A stretch of DNA of 64,000 nucleotides from Tersicoccus phoenicis (GTDB lineage Bacteria; Actinomycetota; Actinomycetes; Actinomycetales; Micrococcaceae), in the NCBI RefSeq assembly GCF_001968835.1, contig NZ_MRDE01000074.1, positions 1-64,000 on the forward strand, in the 5' to 3' direction. The notes under the pieces are model-generated. The model made no database searches. It saw only the letters and a program-made list of their open reading frames with translations, and was not told the origin of the DNA. The translations under genes and the position numbers were made by a program. Shown piece by piece: positions 52,230 to 62,005 of this stretch (positions are counted from its first letter, which is position 1; each line of letters starts with the position of its first letter).

Positions 52230-54127
52230 GCGCCCTCCTGCTGCTGCTGATCGGCCTGCCGGCCGTCGCCGGTGCGCTGCTGTGCGTGGTCGGCCACCGC
52301 GCCGACCGGGTGGCCGGCGCCGTGTCGGTGTCCGTGGCCGTCGTCGTGCTCGTGCTGTCCGTCCCGTTGTCGATCCCGCTGTCCGTCGGGGCGCCCGGCA
52401 CGACGCCGACAGTGGCCCTGCCGTTGCTGCCCACGGTCGCGGGCGGCCGGTTCGCGCTCGTGGTGGACCCGCTGACGGCGGTGATCCTGCCGGTCGTCGC
52501 GGCCGTCACCCTGCTGGTGCTGGCGTTCGCCGTCGCGGAGAACGCGCGGAGCGGGAAGGACACCGGTGATCACACCGACCCGGCACGCTTCCACGGGCTG
52601 ATGCTGCTGTTCCTCGCCGCGGTGCTCACCACCTTGACCGCCACGAACCTGGTCACGCTGCTGTTGGCCTGGGAGGTGATGGGCGCGGCGTCCTGGGCGT
52701 TGATCGGCTTCTCCTGGCGCGAAACGGATCGGGTGAGCGCGGGACTGACCGCGTTCGTCACCACCCGCACCGCCGACCTCGGGCTCTACCTGGCCGCCGG
52801 TGCGGCGCTGGCCGGTGGTGGTTCCTTGACCTTGGCCGACCTGCCGGGTCTACCCGCCGGCTGGCGGGACCTCGCCGCGGCTGGCATCCTGGTCGCCGCG
52901 CTCGGCAAGGCCGCGCAACTGCCGTTCAGTTTCTGGTTGGCCCGGGCCATGGCGGGTCCGAGCACGGTCAGCGCCCTGCTGCACTCCGCGGCCATGGTCG
53001 CCATGGGCGGTTACCTGCTGCTGCGGGTGCAGCCGCTGCTGGCCGCGACCGGTTGGGCACCGGCGACGACGGCGTGGGCCGGTGCGCTCACCGCCCTGCT
53101 GCTCGGCGTCGTGGCCCTGGCCCAGGAGGACCTGAAGCTGCTGCTGGCCGCGTCCACCGCCGCACAGCTCGGTTTCATCGTCCTCGCCGCCGGGGTCGGG
53201 GACGTGGCCGGCGGGACGGCGCACCTGATGGCGCACGCGCTGACCAAGTCGGGCCTGTTCCTGGCCGCTGGGGCCTGGCTGGCCGCGCTCGGCACCAAGC
53301 GTCTGACGGCGTTGGTCGGGGCCGGACGGCGGTGGCCGGTGCTCGGGGTGGCCGCCACCGTCGCGGCCCTGGCGCTGGCCGGCGTCGCCCCGCTCTCGCT
53401 GTGGGCCACCAAGGACGACGTCCTCGCCGCCGCCGCGCGCGTCTCGACACCGCTGTACGTGACCGGGCTGGTCGCCGCCGCGCTCTCGGCCGCCTACGCC
53501 GGCAAGGCCGTGGCGCTGCTCTGGCTCCCGCAGCCGGCCGACGCCGAGGCCGGTTTCGACACGGAGGAGGAGGGCACGCGACGTGTGAGCGCCGGCCAGC
53601 AGGTGCCGGTGGTCCTGCTCGCGGTCGGGGCGGCGTTCGCCGGATTGCTGGTGGTGCGTCCGATCGGATTGCCGTCCCTGCTGCCGGGCAGCGCCGGGGC
53701 CGAGGCGGCGGAACTGGTCCTCTCCGCCGTGATCGCCGTCGTCGTCCTCGTCCTCGTCGTGGTGGCGCGGGGGCGGTACCGGGTGACGTTCCGACTGCCG
53801 CTCGCGGACGGGTGGCTGGGCCTGGAGCGGGCCGCCGACGTCGTCCTCGTCCGGCCGGTGCTCGCACTGGCCCGGGGGCTGGCCGCGTTCGACGACCGGG
53901 TGCTGGACCGGGCGGTCGACCGGGCCGCCACGGTCGCGCTGGAGAGCGCGGGCAGCAGCGGCCGCGTCGACGCCCGGGTGGACGCGGCGGTGGGCGGCGT
54001 GGCCGCCGGGGTCCGCCGTACCGCCCGGCGCGCCCGCCGACCCCAGACCGGCCTGATCCACCAGTACTACGCCCAAGCGGCGGTGGCGCTCATCGTCGTC
54101 GTCCTCGTCCTGATCTTCTGGAGGTGA
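52226..54127 (+). CDS. nuoL: NADH dehydrogenase subunit L-like antiporter protein
   Basis: This 633-residue antiporter-like subunit has about 14-16 helices. The helix-5 Glu is kept in LLLAWEVMGAASWALIG; the helix-7/8 Lys is kept in LGKAAQLPFSFWLARAMAGP, then STVSALLHSA. The C-terminus has a long amphipathic region (about 540-610) followed by an anchor helix, as in the lateral helix of NuoL. It starts at ATG 52226. It should form the distal end of the arm. Confidence 0.93.
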   Translation: MSALLLLLIGLPAVAGALLCVVGHRADRVAGAVSVSVAVVVLVLSVPLSIPLSVGAPGTTPTVALPLLPTVAGGRFALVVDPLTAVILPVVAAVTLLVLAFAVAENARSGKDTGDHTDPARFHGLMLLFLAAVLTTLTATNLVTLLLAWEVMGAASWALIGFSWRETDRVSAGLTAFVTTRTADLGLYLAAGAALAGGGSLTLADLPGLPAGWRDLAAAGILVAALGKAAQLPFSFWLARAMAGPSTVSALLHSAAMVAMGGYLLLRVQPLLAATGWAPATTAWAGALTALLLGVVALAQEDLKLLLAASTAAQLGFIVLAAGVGDVAGGTAHLMAHALTKSGLFLAAGAWLAALGTKRLTALVGAGRRWPVLGVAATVAALALAGVAPLSLWATKDDVLAAAARVSTPLYVTGLVAAALSAAYAGKAVALLWLPQPADAEAGFDTEEEGTRRVSAGQQVPVVLLAVGAAFAGLLVVRPIGLPSLLPGSAGAEAAELVLSAVIAVVVLVLVVVARGRYRVTFRLPLADGWLGLERAADVVLVRPVLALARGLAAFDDRVLDRAVDRAATVALESAGSSGRVDARVDAAVGGVAAGVRRTARRARRPQTGLIHQYYAQAAVALIVVVLVLIFWR

Positions 54128-55620
54128 CCGTGCTCAGTCTGCTCATCGTGCTGCCGCTGGCGGCGTCGGCCGTACTCGGCGCACTGCCCCGTACCGCCGA
54201 CGGCGTGGCCCGCGTCGTGTTCGCCGTCGTCGCCGGCGTCGAGGTGGTGCTGATCGCCGGACTGTGGCTGGCGGTGGGAACCCCGGCGGCCGGCCAGCTG
54301 GCGGCGGAGGAACGGCTGCGCTGGATCCCCGGCCTGGGGGTGAGCTATCACCTCGGAGTGGACGGGTTGTCCCTGCCGCTGCTGGCCCTGACCGGGGTCA
54401 TCTTCGCCGCGTGCGCCGTGTACGACTGGCGGGAAACGGACCGGCCCCGCGCCCGGTCCGCCCTGTTCCTCTTCCTCGAGGCCACCTGCGTCGGCCTGTT
54501 CGCGGCCCAGGATCTGATCCTGTTCTTCCTGTTCTTCGACCTGTCGATCGTGGCGATGTACTTCGTGATCGCCGGCTGGGGGCACGGGGACAAGACGCGG
54601 TCGGCCCTGAAATTCTTCCTCTACACCTTCCTCGGCTCCCTCGCCCTGCTCGTCGGGTTCATCGGCCTGTACCTGGCCGCCGAACCGCACACCTTCGACA
54701 TCCCCGAACTGGCGCGCGCCGACGTCCTGGCCGACAACCCGTGGGCGGGCTGGGTGCTCGCGGCCATCGTGGTGGGCCTGGTGGTGAAGACGCCGACGGT
54801 GCCGTTCCACACCTGGCTGCCGCCGGCGCACACCGACGCCCCGGCCACCGGGTCCGCGGTGCTCGCGGGCGTGCTGCTGAAGATGGGCACCTACGGGTTC
54901 GTGCGGATCGCGATGCCGCTGCTGCCCGAGGCGTGGCGGGCGTGGGCACCGGTGCTCATCGCGGTGGGCATCGTCTCGGTCCTCTACGGCGCGCTGGTGG
55001 CGTTGGCCCAGAACAACCTCAAACGGATGATCGCCTACACCTCGGTCAACCACATGGGCTACGTCGTCCTCGCGGTAGGAGCGGCCGGGGCGGCGGGCGG
55101 CGCCGACGACACCGTCCGGCAGACCGCCGTCGTCGGCGCCGTCACCCAGATGGTCAGCCACGGCCTGATCACCGGGGCCCTGTTCCTGCTGGCCGGGGTG
55201 CTCGCCCGCCGGACCGGCACCTACGACCTGACCGCGTACGGCGGTCTTGCGGCCTCCGCGCCTCGCTTCGCCGGGTTCTTCGCCGTCGCCTCGTTCGCCT
55301 CACTGGGGTTACCCGGCTTCAGCGGCTTCATCGCCGAGTTCCAGATCTTCGCCGGCAGCATCGGCGTCGTCCCGATCAGCGCGCTCGCCCTGCTCGGCAT
55401 CCTGATCACCGCCGCCCTGTTCCTGCGCGCCTTCCAGCGGGTGTTCACCGGACCGGTGCGGGGCGTCTCGGCCGGCTTCGCCGACCTGCGCCCGGGAGAG
55501 GCGGTTCCCACCGGTGGCCTGCTGGTCCTCTCGGTGGCGCTCGGGCTGTTCCCGGCGCCGGTGCTGGACACCATCGCGCCCGCCGCAGCCGACGTCGTCA
55601 CCCTGGTGCTGCGGGGATGA
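54124..55620 (+). CDS. nuoM: NADH dehydrogenase subunit M-like antiporter protein
   Basis: This 498-residue antiporter-like subunit has about 14 helices. The Lys segments are present (VKTPTVPFHTWLPPAHTDAP and LLKMGTYGFVRI). At helix 5 the usual Trp-Glu is replaced by FLFFDLSIVAMYFVI, that is Asp in the place of Glu. ALAQNNLKRMIAYTSVNHMG and GLPGFSGFIAEFQIF are typical. It starts at GTG 54124, overlapping nuoL as GTGA; GTG 54130 is also possible. Confidence 0.94.
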   Translation: MTVLSLLIVLPLAASAVLGALPRTADGVARVVFAVVAGVEVVLIAGLWLAVGTPAAGQLAAEERLRWIPGLGVSYHLGVDGLSLPLLALTGVIFAACAVYDWRETDRPRARSALFLFLEATCVGLFAAQDLILFFLFFDLSIVAMYFVIAGWGHGDKTRSALKFFLYTFLGSLALLVGFIGLYLAAEPHTFDIPELARADVLADNPWAGWVLAAIVVGLVVKTPTVPFHTWLPPAHTDAPATGSAVLAGVLLKMGTYGFVRIAMPLLPEAWRAWAPVLIAVGIVSVLYGALVALAQNNLKRMIAYTSVNHMGYVVLAVGAAGAAGGADDTVRQTAVVGAVTQMVSHGLITGALFLLAGVLARRTGTYDLTAYGGLAASAPRFAGFFAVASFASLGLPGFSGFIAEFQIFAGSIGVVPISALALLGILITAALFLRAFQRVFTGPVRGVSAGFADLRPGEAVPTGGLLVLSVALGLFPAPVLDTIAPAAADVVTLVLRG

Positions 55621-55624
55621 GCCG

Positions 55625-57034
55625 GTGACCGATCCGAGCATGAATCCTCTCGGCCTGCTGCCGGAGCTGCTGCTGCTGGCCGGAGCGGTGGCGTGCCTGC
55701 TGACCGGCTCGTTCGTGGCCCAGGACCGGCAGTGGGTCAGCCGGTTGATCGCCGTCGTCGCGCTGGTGGGATCGGGAATCGCCGCGGTGGTGGCGTTCGC
55801 CGGGCCCGTGCTGTCCCTGTACACCGGCAGTTACGCCGCGGACGGGCTGACGGCGGCCGGGCGGATCATCGTGGCGGTCTCGGCGCTGCTGGTGATCGGG
55901 CTCGGCGTCGACGAGTTGGCCGGTACGGAGCGGGAGAGCGAGACCTACACCCTCATCCTGCTGGCCTCCCTCGGCGCCGTCGTCCTGGCCGGTACCACGA
56001 GCCTGCTGGTGCTCGCGGTCGGGTTTCTGCTGGCCAGCATCCCGTTGTACGCGCTGATCGGGATGCAGCGCACCCGGCTCGGCGCCGAAGCGGCGATGAA
56101 GACCTACCTGATGGGCGCGTTCACCGGCATCGCCCTGCTGCTCGGCGTCACCATGCTGTACGGGCTGGCCGGCACCAGCCGGTACTCCGACCTCGGGACC
56201 CTGGCCGGTGCGCCGGTGGCGGCGGTCGCGGCCGGCCTGGCCGGGGTGCTGGCCGGGCTGATGTTCAAGGCCGGGGCGGTGCCGGCTCACTTCTGGGTGC
56301 CCGACGCCGCGCAGGGCGCCTCCACCACGGCCGCGGCCTTCGCGACGACGGTGCCGAAGATCGGCGGTTTCCTCGCGCTGTTCCGGCTGCTGACGGTACT
56401 GCCGACGACGATCGACTGGCCCCTGCTGGTGGCCCTGCTGGCCGCGGTGACGATGACGTTGGGCAACCTGGCCGCCTATCCGCAGACCGACGCGCGGCGC
56501 CTGCTCGGCTGGTCGACGGTCAGCCAGGCCGGATACCTGCTGATGCCGGTCGCGGTGGCCGGCAGCGTCCCGGCGGCCGTTCCCGCGCTGGTGGTCTACC
56601 TGGCCGGGTACGCCGTGTCCAACCTGACGGCGTTCGCCGTGGTGGGCGCGCTGCCGACCCGCCCGGCCCTCTCCGATTACACCGGGGTGGCGCGCGGTCA
56701 TCCGTGGCTGGCCGTGGGCTTGGTCGTGGCGCTGCTCAGTCTGGTCGGCACCCCGCCGACCGCGGTGTTCCTCGGCAAACTCGCCGTGTTCACGGTCGCG
56801 TGGGACGGCGGGTTCTGGTGGCTGACCGTCGCCGCCGCCGTCAACACCGTGATCAGCCTCTTCTACTACCTGCGCTGGATCGGCCCGGCGTTCCGGGCGC
56901 CGGAGGTAGGGGCCCCGTCGTCGGGCCTTGGGTCGGACGGCGACCCGGCTGCCCCGTGGGCGACCGCGACGACGCTCGCCGGCGCGCTCCTGATCCTGGT
57001 GATCGGCGTCGGCGCCGGCACGCTCGGGGGTTGA
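55625..57034 (+). CDS. nuoN: NADH dehydrogenase subunit N-like antiporter protein
   Basis: This 469-residue antiporter-like subunit shows MFKAGAVPAHFWVPDAAQGA, VPKIGGFLALFRLL and GWSTVSQAGYLLMP as in NuoN, with the two Lys in place. The helix-5 segment reads LLVLAVGFLLASIPLYALIG, where the conserved Glu of NuoN appears to be Leu. The last helix is followed by GGTLxGG-like Gly. It starts at GTG 55625, four bases after nuoM. It ends the operon; the convergent prpC gene begins 16 bases on. Confidence 0.92.
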   Translation: MTDPSMNPLGLLPELLLLAGAVACLLTGSFVAQDRQWVSRLIAVVALVGSGIAAVVAFAGPVLSLYTGSYAADGLTAAGRIIVAVSALLVIGLGVDELAGTERESETYTLILLASLGAVVLAGTTSLLVLAVGFLLASIPLYALIGMQRTRLGAEAAMKTYLMGAFTGIALLLGVTMLYGLAGTSRYSDLGTLAGAPVAAVAAGLAGVLAGLMFKAGAVPAHFWVPDAAQGASTTAAAFATTVPKIGGFLALFRLLTVLPTTIDWPLLVALLAAVTMTLGNLAAYPQTDARRLLGWSTVSQAGYLLMPVAVAGSVPAAVPALVVYLAGYAVSNLTAFAVVGALPTRPALSDYTGVARGHPWLAVGLVVALLSLVGTPPTAVFLGKLAVFTVAWDGGFWWLTVAAAVNTVISLFYYLRWIGPAFRAPEVGAPSSGLGSDGDPAAPWATATTLAGALLILVIGVGAGTLGG

Positions 57035-57050
57035 CGACTCGGGCGCGGCG

Positions 57051-58190
57051 TCAGGCCAGGTGACGCTCGTCCGGTCCGTTGTACGCGCTCAGGGGCCGGA
57101 TCAACGCGTTCGTCTCCAACTGCTCCATGACGTGCGCCGTCCACCCCGAGATGCGGGACGCGACGAACAACGGCGTGAACGTGGGGGTGTCGAAGCCCAT
57201 CAGGTGGTAGGCGGGACCGGCCGGGTAGTCGAGGTTGGGCTTGATGCTCTTGGCCTCGCCCATCGACTTCTCCAACCCGTTGTAGAGGCCGATCAGTTCC
57301 GGCCGGTCGTAGTGCTCGATCATCGCGTCCAGGGCGGCCTTCATGGTCGGCACCCGGGAGTCGCCGTTCTTGTAGACGCGGTGCCCGAAGCCCATCACCT
57401 TCTTCTTCGCCGCCAGCGCGTCATCCATCCACGCCTTCGCCCGGGCCTCGGCCTCCTCGGCGGTCTCCTCCTGCCGGATGCCGATCTCGTCGAAGGTGTG
57501 CATCACCGCCTCGTTGGCGCCGCCGTGCAGCGGCCCCTTCAGCGCCCCGATCGCGCCGACGACGGCGGAGTGCAGGTCCGACAGGGTCGAGGTGATGACC
57601 CGGGCGGTGAACGTCGAGGCGTTGAAGGAGTGCTCGGCGTACAGGATCATCGAGACGTTGAAGGCGTCGACGACGGGCTCCGCCGCTTCCTCCCCGAACG
57701 TCATCCAGAGGAAGTTGGCCGCGTAGCCCAGCTCCTCGCGCGGTTCGACGAGCTCCTGCCCACGACGGCGGCGCTGATCGTAGGCGACGACGGCGGGCAT
57801 CCCGGCCAGCAGGGTCTTCGCCTTGGCCAGATTCGCCTCCCGGGACGAGTCCTCCGCCGTCGGGTCCTGCGCGCCGAGCACCGACGCCGCCGTCCGGCAC
57901 ACGTCCATCGGGTGGCACGTCGTCGGGAGGGCGTCGATGATCTGCTTCAGTTCGGGGGACAGGGCCCGGTGCGAGCGCTCGAACGCGGTGAAGTCCGCGA
58001 GCTCGACGTCGTCGGGCAGCTCCCCGGTCCACAGCAGCAGGGCCACCTGTTCGAAGCTGCACGACGCGGCCAGTTCCTGCACCGGGTACCCGCGGTAGAG
58101 CAACGAGTTCGTGTCCGGGTTGACCTTGGAGATGGCGGTGCTGTCGACGACGACGCCGGCCAGCCCCTTCTTGATCTCGGCCTCAGCCAT
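57051..58190 (-). CDS. prpC: 2-methylcitrate synthase
   Basis: This 379-residue citrate-synthase-family enzyme condenses propionyl-CoA with oxaloacetate. It shows LKGPLHGGANEAVM with the first His, GFGHRVYKNGDSRVP with the second His, and YPAGPAYHLMGFDTPTFTPL with the catalytic Asp. It starts at ATG 58190, overlapping prpB by eight bases. The operon context (prpD, prpB) favours methylcitrate over citrate synthesis. Confidence 0.92.
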   Translation of the reverse strand: MAEAEIKKGLAGVVVDSTAISKVNPDTNSLLYRGYPVQELAASCSFEQVALLLWTGELPDDVELADFTAFERSHRALSPELKQIIDALPTTCHPMDVCRTAASVLGAQDPTAEDSSREANLAKAKTLLAGMPAVVAYDQRRRRGQELVEPREELGYAANFLWMTFGEEAAEPVVDAFNVSMILYAEHSFNASTFTARVITSTLSDLHSAVVGAIGALKGPLHGGANEAVMHTFDEIGIRQEETAEEAEARAKAWMDDALAAKKKVMGFGHRVYKNGDSRVPTMKAALDAMIEHYDRPELIGLYNGLEKSMGEAKSIKPNLDYPAGPAYHLMGFDTPTFTPLFVASRISGWTAHVMEQLETNALIRPLSAYNGPDERHLA

Positions 58191-59136
58191 CGGTTCCTCC
58201 TGTGGTCGACGGTCCGGGCGCGGGTGTGCCCGGGACCTGGAAATTGAACACCCCGGTGTCGAACCGGTTGTACGCCTCGTAATCAACGAGATCGTACAGC
58301 CGGGCCCGGGTTGCCATGTCGGGTACCGCGGCGGACTGGGTGCCGTCCGCGGCGAGGGTGTCCAGCGCCCGCTCGGCCGCCCCGAGGGCGATCCGCAGCA
58401 GGGTCACCGGGTAGATGATCATCGCGACGCCGGCGTCGGCGAGCTGGGCCCGGGTGAACAGGTCCGACTTGCCGAACTCCGTCATGTTGGCCAGCACCGG
58501 CACGTCCACGGCGGCGCAGATGGCGGCGAACTCCTCGACCGAGCCCATCGCCTCGGGGAAGATGGCGTCCGCCCCGGCGTCGACCAGCGCCTTCGCCCGG
58601 TCCACCGCGGCGTCCAGTCCGGTGTCGCCGGCCTCGGTAGCGCGGATGTCGGTGCGGGCCATGATCAGGAAGTTCGCGTCTCGCCTGCCGTCGGCGGCCG
58701 CCTTGATCCGTTTGGTGGCGGTGTCCAGGTCGACGACGGCCTTGCCGTCCAGGTGGCCGCACCGTTTGGGGTTGATCTGGTCCTCGATGTGGCACCCGGC
58801 CAGGCCGGCGTTCTCCAGTTCCTGGACCGTGCGGGCCACGTTCATCGGTTCCCCGAACCCGGTGTCGGCGTCGACCAGGGCCGGCAGGTCCGTCATCCGG
58901 GCGATCTGCCCGGCCCGGGTGGCGACCTCGGTCAACGTCGTCAGTCCGATGTCGGGCAGGCCGAGGTCATTGGCGAGGACCGCGCCGGAGATGTAGACGC
59001 CGTCGAAGCCCTTCTGCTCGATCAGCCGGGCCGAGAGCGGGTTAAACGCGCCCGGGAACTGCCGGGCCGTGCCGGGGACCAGCAGCTCGCGCAGCGTCGC
59101 CCGCTTGGCCTGCGGCGTCGTGGTGGAGTACAGCAT
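58183..59136 (-). CDS. prpB: 2-methylisocitrate lyase
   Basis: This 317-residue enzyme of the isocitrate lyase/PEP mutase family splits 2-methylisocitrate into pyruvate and succinate. It shows YISGAVLANDLGLPDIGLTT, VDADTGFGEP, the active-site INPKRCGHLDGK and ARTDI. It starts at ATG 59136 after AGGAAGGAGACACC. It is followed by prpC with an overlap. Confidence 0.95.
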   Translation of the reverse strand: MLYSTTTPQAKRATLRELLVPGTARQFPGAFNPLSARLIEQKGFDGVYISGAVLANDLGLPDIGLTTLTEVATRAGQIARMTDLPALVDADTGFGEPMNVARTVQELENAGLAGCHIEDQINPKRCGHLDGKAVVDLDTATKRIKAAADGRRDANFLIMARTDIRATEAGDTGLDAAVDRAKALVDAGADAIFPEAMGSVEEFAAICAAVDVPVLANMTEFGKSDLFTRAQLADAGVAMIIYPVTLLRIALGAAERALDTLAADGTQSAAVPDMATRARLYDLVDYEAYNRFDTGVFNFQVPGTPAPGPSTTGGTDG

Positions 59137-59196
59137 CGGTGTCTCCTTCCTGTCAGGTTCGGGTTACTTCAGAACAGCCGGCTCGGAACAGACGGT

Positions 59197-60726
59197 TCAG
59201 AACAGGCCTTCGGGTGCCGCGGCGAGGTCGACGACGCCGTCGGCCGCCCGGATGTTCAGGGCGTCCAGCTCACCGGCACCCAGCGCGGGCAGCCGCTCCG
59301 CGGCGTCGAGGAACCGGTCCATCTCGGCGGGCTCGACCAGGCCGGTGGCCAGGGTGCGGAATTTCTCGACGTACTGCTCGCGGCCGAAGGGGCGGGCGCC
59401 GAGCGGGTGGGCGTCGGCGACGGCGATCTCGTCCCGGATGACCCGCCCGTCGGTCAGGGTGATCTCCACCGAGCCGCCGAACGCCTTCTCGGCGATGTCC
59501 AGGGAGTGGTAACGCCGCGTCCACTCCGGGTCCTCCGTGGTGGTGACCTTCCGCCACAGGGCGACGGTGTCGGGCCGGCCGGCGCGCTCGGGCGTGTAGG
59601 AGTCGACGTGGTGCCAGGCGCCGTCCTGCAGCGCGACGGTGAAGATGTACGGGATCGAGTGGTCCAGGGTCTCGCGGGACGCGGTCGGATCGTACTTCTG
59701 CGGGTCGTTCGCGCCGGAACCGATCACGTTGTGCGTGTGGTGGCTGGTGCGGATCAGCACCGAGGCGACATTGGCCGGGTCCGTCACCTCGGGGTGCTCG
59801 CGGTGCAGCTTGCGGGCCAGGTCGATCCAGGCCTGCGCCTGGTACTCGGCCGAGTGCTCCTTGGTGTAGGTGTCCAGGATGGAGCGCTTGGTCTCACCGG
59901 GCCCGGGCAGCGGCACCTCGTACGCGCCCTGCGGCCCGTCCAGCAGCCAGGCGATGACGCCGTCCTCGCCCTCGTAGATCGGCACGGGCGAGGTCTGCCC
60001 GCGCATCGCCCGGTCCACGGCCTCGACGGCCATCTTCCCGGCGAAGGCCGGGGCGTGCGCCTTCCAGGTGGAGATCTCACCCTTGCGGGACTGCCGGGTG
60101 GCGGTCGTGGTGTGCAGCGCCTGGCCGACCGCCTGGAAGATCGTCTCGACGGGCAGGCCGAGCAGGGTGCCGATGCCGGCCGCGACGGACGGCCCGAGGT
60201 GGGCGACGTGGTCGATCTTGTGGGCGTGCAGGCAGATGGCCCGCACCAGGTCGACCTGGATCTCGTACCCGGTGGCGATGCCGCGGACCAGGTCAGCGCC
60301 GGTGCGGCCGGTGTGCTGGGCGACGGCGAGGATCGGCGGGATGTTGTCGCCGGGGTGCGAGTACTCGGCGGCGAGGAACGTGTCGTGGTAGTCGAGTTCG
60401 CGCACTGCGACGCCGTTGGCCCAGGCGGCCCACTCGGGGGAGGTGCGGTGCTCGGCGGCGTCGTCGAGACCGAACAGCAGCGCGCCGGCGCCGCCCCGGG
60501 AGGCCGGGTGGGTGAGGGCCTGGGCGCGGGCAGCGACGATCGGTCCGCGGTTCAGCGAGGCGATGGCGACGGAGGCGTTGTCGATCACCCGGTTGATCAC
60601 CATGGCGGTGACGTCGTCGTCGACGGCGACCGGGTCGGCGGCGACGTCGGCGATGAGGTGGGCGAGCTGCTGCTCGCGGGGCAGGTTCTCCTCGCTGCGG
60701 TGGACGCGCACGTGGTGGGTCTGCAT
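59197..60726 (-). CDS. prpD: 2-methylcitrate dehydratase
   Basis: This 509-residue MmgE/PrpD-family dehydratase of the methylcitrate cycle shows [54 protein letters not shown] and [15 protein letters not shown]. It starts at ATG 60726 after GAGAGGACCACC. It is first of the catabolic genes, 38 bases after the regulator. Confidence 0.95.
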   Translation of the reverse strand: MQTHHVRVHRSEENLPREQQLAHLIADVAADPVAVDDDVTAMVINRVIDNASVAIASLNRGPIVAARAQALTHPASRGGAGALLFGLDDAAEHRTSPEWAAWANGVAVRELDYHDTFLAAEYSHPGDNIPPILAVAQHTGRTGADLVRGIATGYEIQVDLVRAICLHAHKIDHVAHLGPSVAAGIGTLLGLPVETIFQAVGQALHTTTATRQSRKGEISTWKAHAPAFAGKMAVEAVDRAMRGQTSPVPIYEGEDGVIAWLLDGPQGAYEVPLPGPGETKRSILDTYTKEHSAEYQAQAWIDLARKLHREHPEVTDPANVASVLIRTSHHTHNVIGSGANDPQKYDPTASRETLDHSIPYIFTVALQDGAWHHVDSYTPERAGRPDTVALWRKVTTTEDPEWTRRYHSLDIAEKAFGGSVEITLTDGRVIRDEIAVADAHPLGARPFGREQYVEKFRTLATGLVEPAEMDRFLDAAERLPALGAGELDALNIRAADGVVDLAAAPEGLF

Positions 60727-60764
60727 CGGCTGGTGGTCCTCTCGACGGGATGGGATCGGGAATG

Positions 60765-61529
60765 TCAACGGACGGTTTCGCGAGGGACGGCGATGGCGGT
60801 GGTGATGCCGGCCAGCGCGTTCGCCAGGTGCAGGCGGGTGGCGGCGACCGCGAGATCGGCGTCTCCGCCGGCGATCGCCTCCGCGATGGCGGCGTGCTCG
60901 AGGGCGGAGGCGGCCAGCCGGCGCGGGTTGTCCCGGGCCAGCCGGCGCAACCGGGTCAGCTGGGTGCGGAGCCGGCGTTGTGCCTCGAGCAGGTGCGGGT
61001 TCCCGACGGAGGTGTCGATCGCCTCGTCCAGCAGCCCCACCAGTGCGTAGTAGTCGTCGGCCCGCTCGTGATTTCCGTCGGACATGCCGGCGGGGTCGGC
61101 CGGTTGCGGGACGTCGCCCGGCCGCGGGACGGCCACGCTGTCCGGAATGTGCGGTCCGCGGTCCTGGTCGGCCGCGCGATTCAGGACCTCCGCCGCGGTG
61201 CGCAGCCGGTCGGCGAGGTCGTCGAACACGGCTCGGTCGGCGCGGTGGGCGGCCAGGGCCGCCGCTCGGCCGTCCAGGCCGACGCGGACGTCGAACAGGT
61301 TCCGCGCGTCCTCCAACGAGACCTCGGTGACCATCACACCGCGGCCACCCTGTGGCGCTGCGAGGCCGTCGGCGACGAGCCGGCCCAGTGCCTCCCGGAT
61401 CGGTGTGCGGGAGACGCCGAGCCGGACCGACAGCTCGGTCTCGGCGAGCACCGTTCCCGGCGGTATCCTCCAGTCGACGATGTCGGCTCGCAGACGCGCA
61501 TAGGCGAGGTCACTGGCACGCTGTGCCAT
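60765..61529 (-). CDS. GntR/FCD regulator of the prp operon
   Basis: This 254-residue repressor-type regulator has an N-terminal winged helix ([20 protein letters not shown], then LGRLVADGL) followed by an FCD ligand domain with Asp and His side chains ([38 protein letters not shown]) that may bind metal and an organic acid. It leads the prpDBC genes on the same strand. Two TGTATACA palindromes upstream are its likely operators. It starts at ATG 61529 after GGGAAGGGAGCG. Confidence 0.9.
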   Translation of the reverse strand: MAQRASDLAYARLRADIVDWRIPPGTVLAETELSVRLGVSRTPIREALGRLVADGLAAPQGGRGVMVTEVSLEDARNLFDVRVGLDGRAAALAAHRADRAVFDDLADRLRTAAEVLNRAADQDRGPHIPDSVAVPRPGDVPQPADPAGMSDGNHERADDYYALVGLLDEAIDTSVGNPHLLEAQRRLRTQLTRLRRLARDNPRRLAASALEHAAIAEAIAGGDADLAVAATRLHLANALAGITTAIAVPRETVR

Positions 61530-61578
61530 CGCGCCGCTCCCTTCCCGCGCCGGTGACGGTCGTCACCACTCCGACTCA

Positions 61579-61588
61579 GTGTATACAC
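61579..61588. promoter_or_regulatory. GntR operator 1 (GTGTATACAC)
   Basis: This perfect 10-base palindrome lies 50 bases before the gntR start. The core TGTATACA fits the FCD-type consensus TnGTnnnACnA in shape. Repression of the gntR-prpDBC operon is inferred. Confidence 0.72.
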
Positions 61589-61630
61589 ACGACCGTGCTC
61601 ACATCGAAGTCGGCGTAGAGCAGTGGCTTT

Positions 61631-61640
61631 ATGTATACAT
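61631..61640. promoter_or_regulatory. GntR operator 2 (ATGTATACAT)
   Basis: This second perfect palindrome with the same TGTATACA core lies 52 bases from the first (about five helical turns), which would allow two dimers to bind on the same face. It lies further upstream of gntR. The rest of 61530-61801 shows nothing else recognised. Confidence 0.7.
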
Positions 61641-61801
61641 TCGCGGGCGCTGGGCGGACTCCTGCCCGGGTCGCTCTTTCTCGGGCCGCACCCCGCGCGG
61701 CCGCATCCCGGACTCCCGCCCGGGGCCGCTGCGTCCCGGGCGGCTGCATTCCGTACCGCTCAATGCCGGGATAGCGAATGCCGGCGCGGCTTGGAACTGG
61801 C

Positions 61802-62005
61802 TTAGAAGTCCCTCTCCGCCGGTCGGTCCGGGTCGACCGGCTCGAAGCCCTCGTCCATCAGCTCCGTCTCGTCCCGCAGCGGGTCCTCGACCAGCTGCGG
61901 GTCGTCCGAGTCGCCCGCCACGGGCTGCGAGTCGCGGCCGTCCTGCGGGTCGAGTTCGTCCGCCGTCGGATCCTCCATGGGCACGTCGCCGGGAAGGTCG
62001 CTCAT
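61802..62005 (-). CDS. Small acidic protein
   Basis: This 67-residue, strongly acidic and Pro-rich protein (PTADELDPQDGRDSQPVAGD, DEGFEPVDPDRPAERDF) is probably disordered. ATG 62005 or the ATG before it is preceded by AGAAGGAGA, a good ribosome site. No family recognised. Confidence 0.65.
   Translation of the reverse strand: MSDLPGDVPMEDPTADELDPQDGRDSQPVAGDSDDPQLVEDPLRDETELMDEGFEPVDPDRPAERDF

Noticed and set aside
58111-61050. 979-residue plus-strand open frame
   Set aside because: It is antisense to the prp genes, which are beyond doubt.
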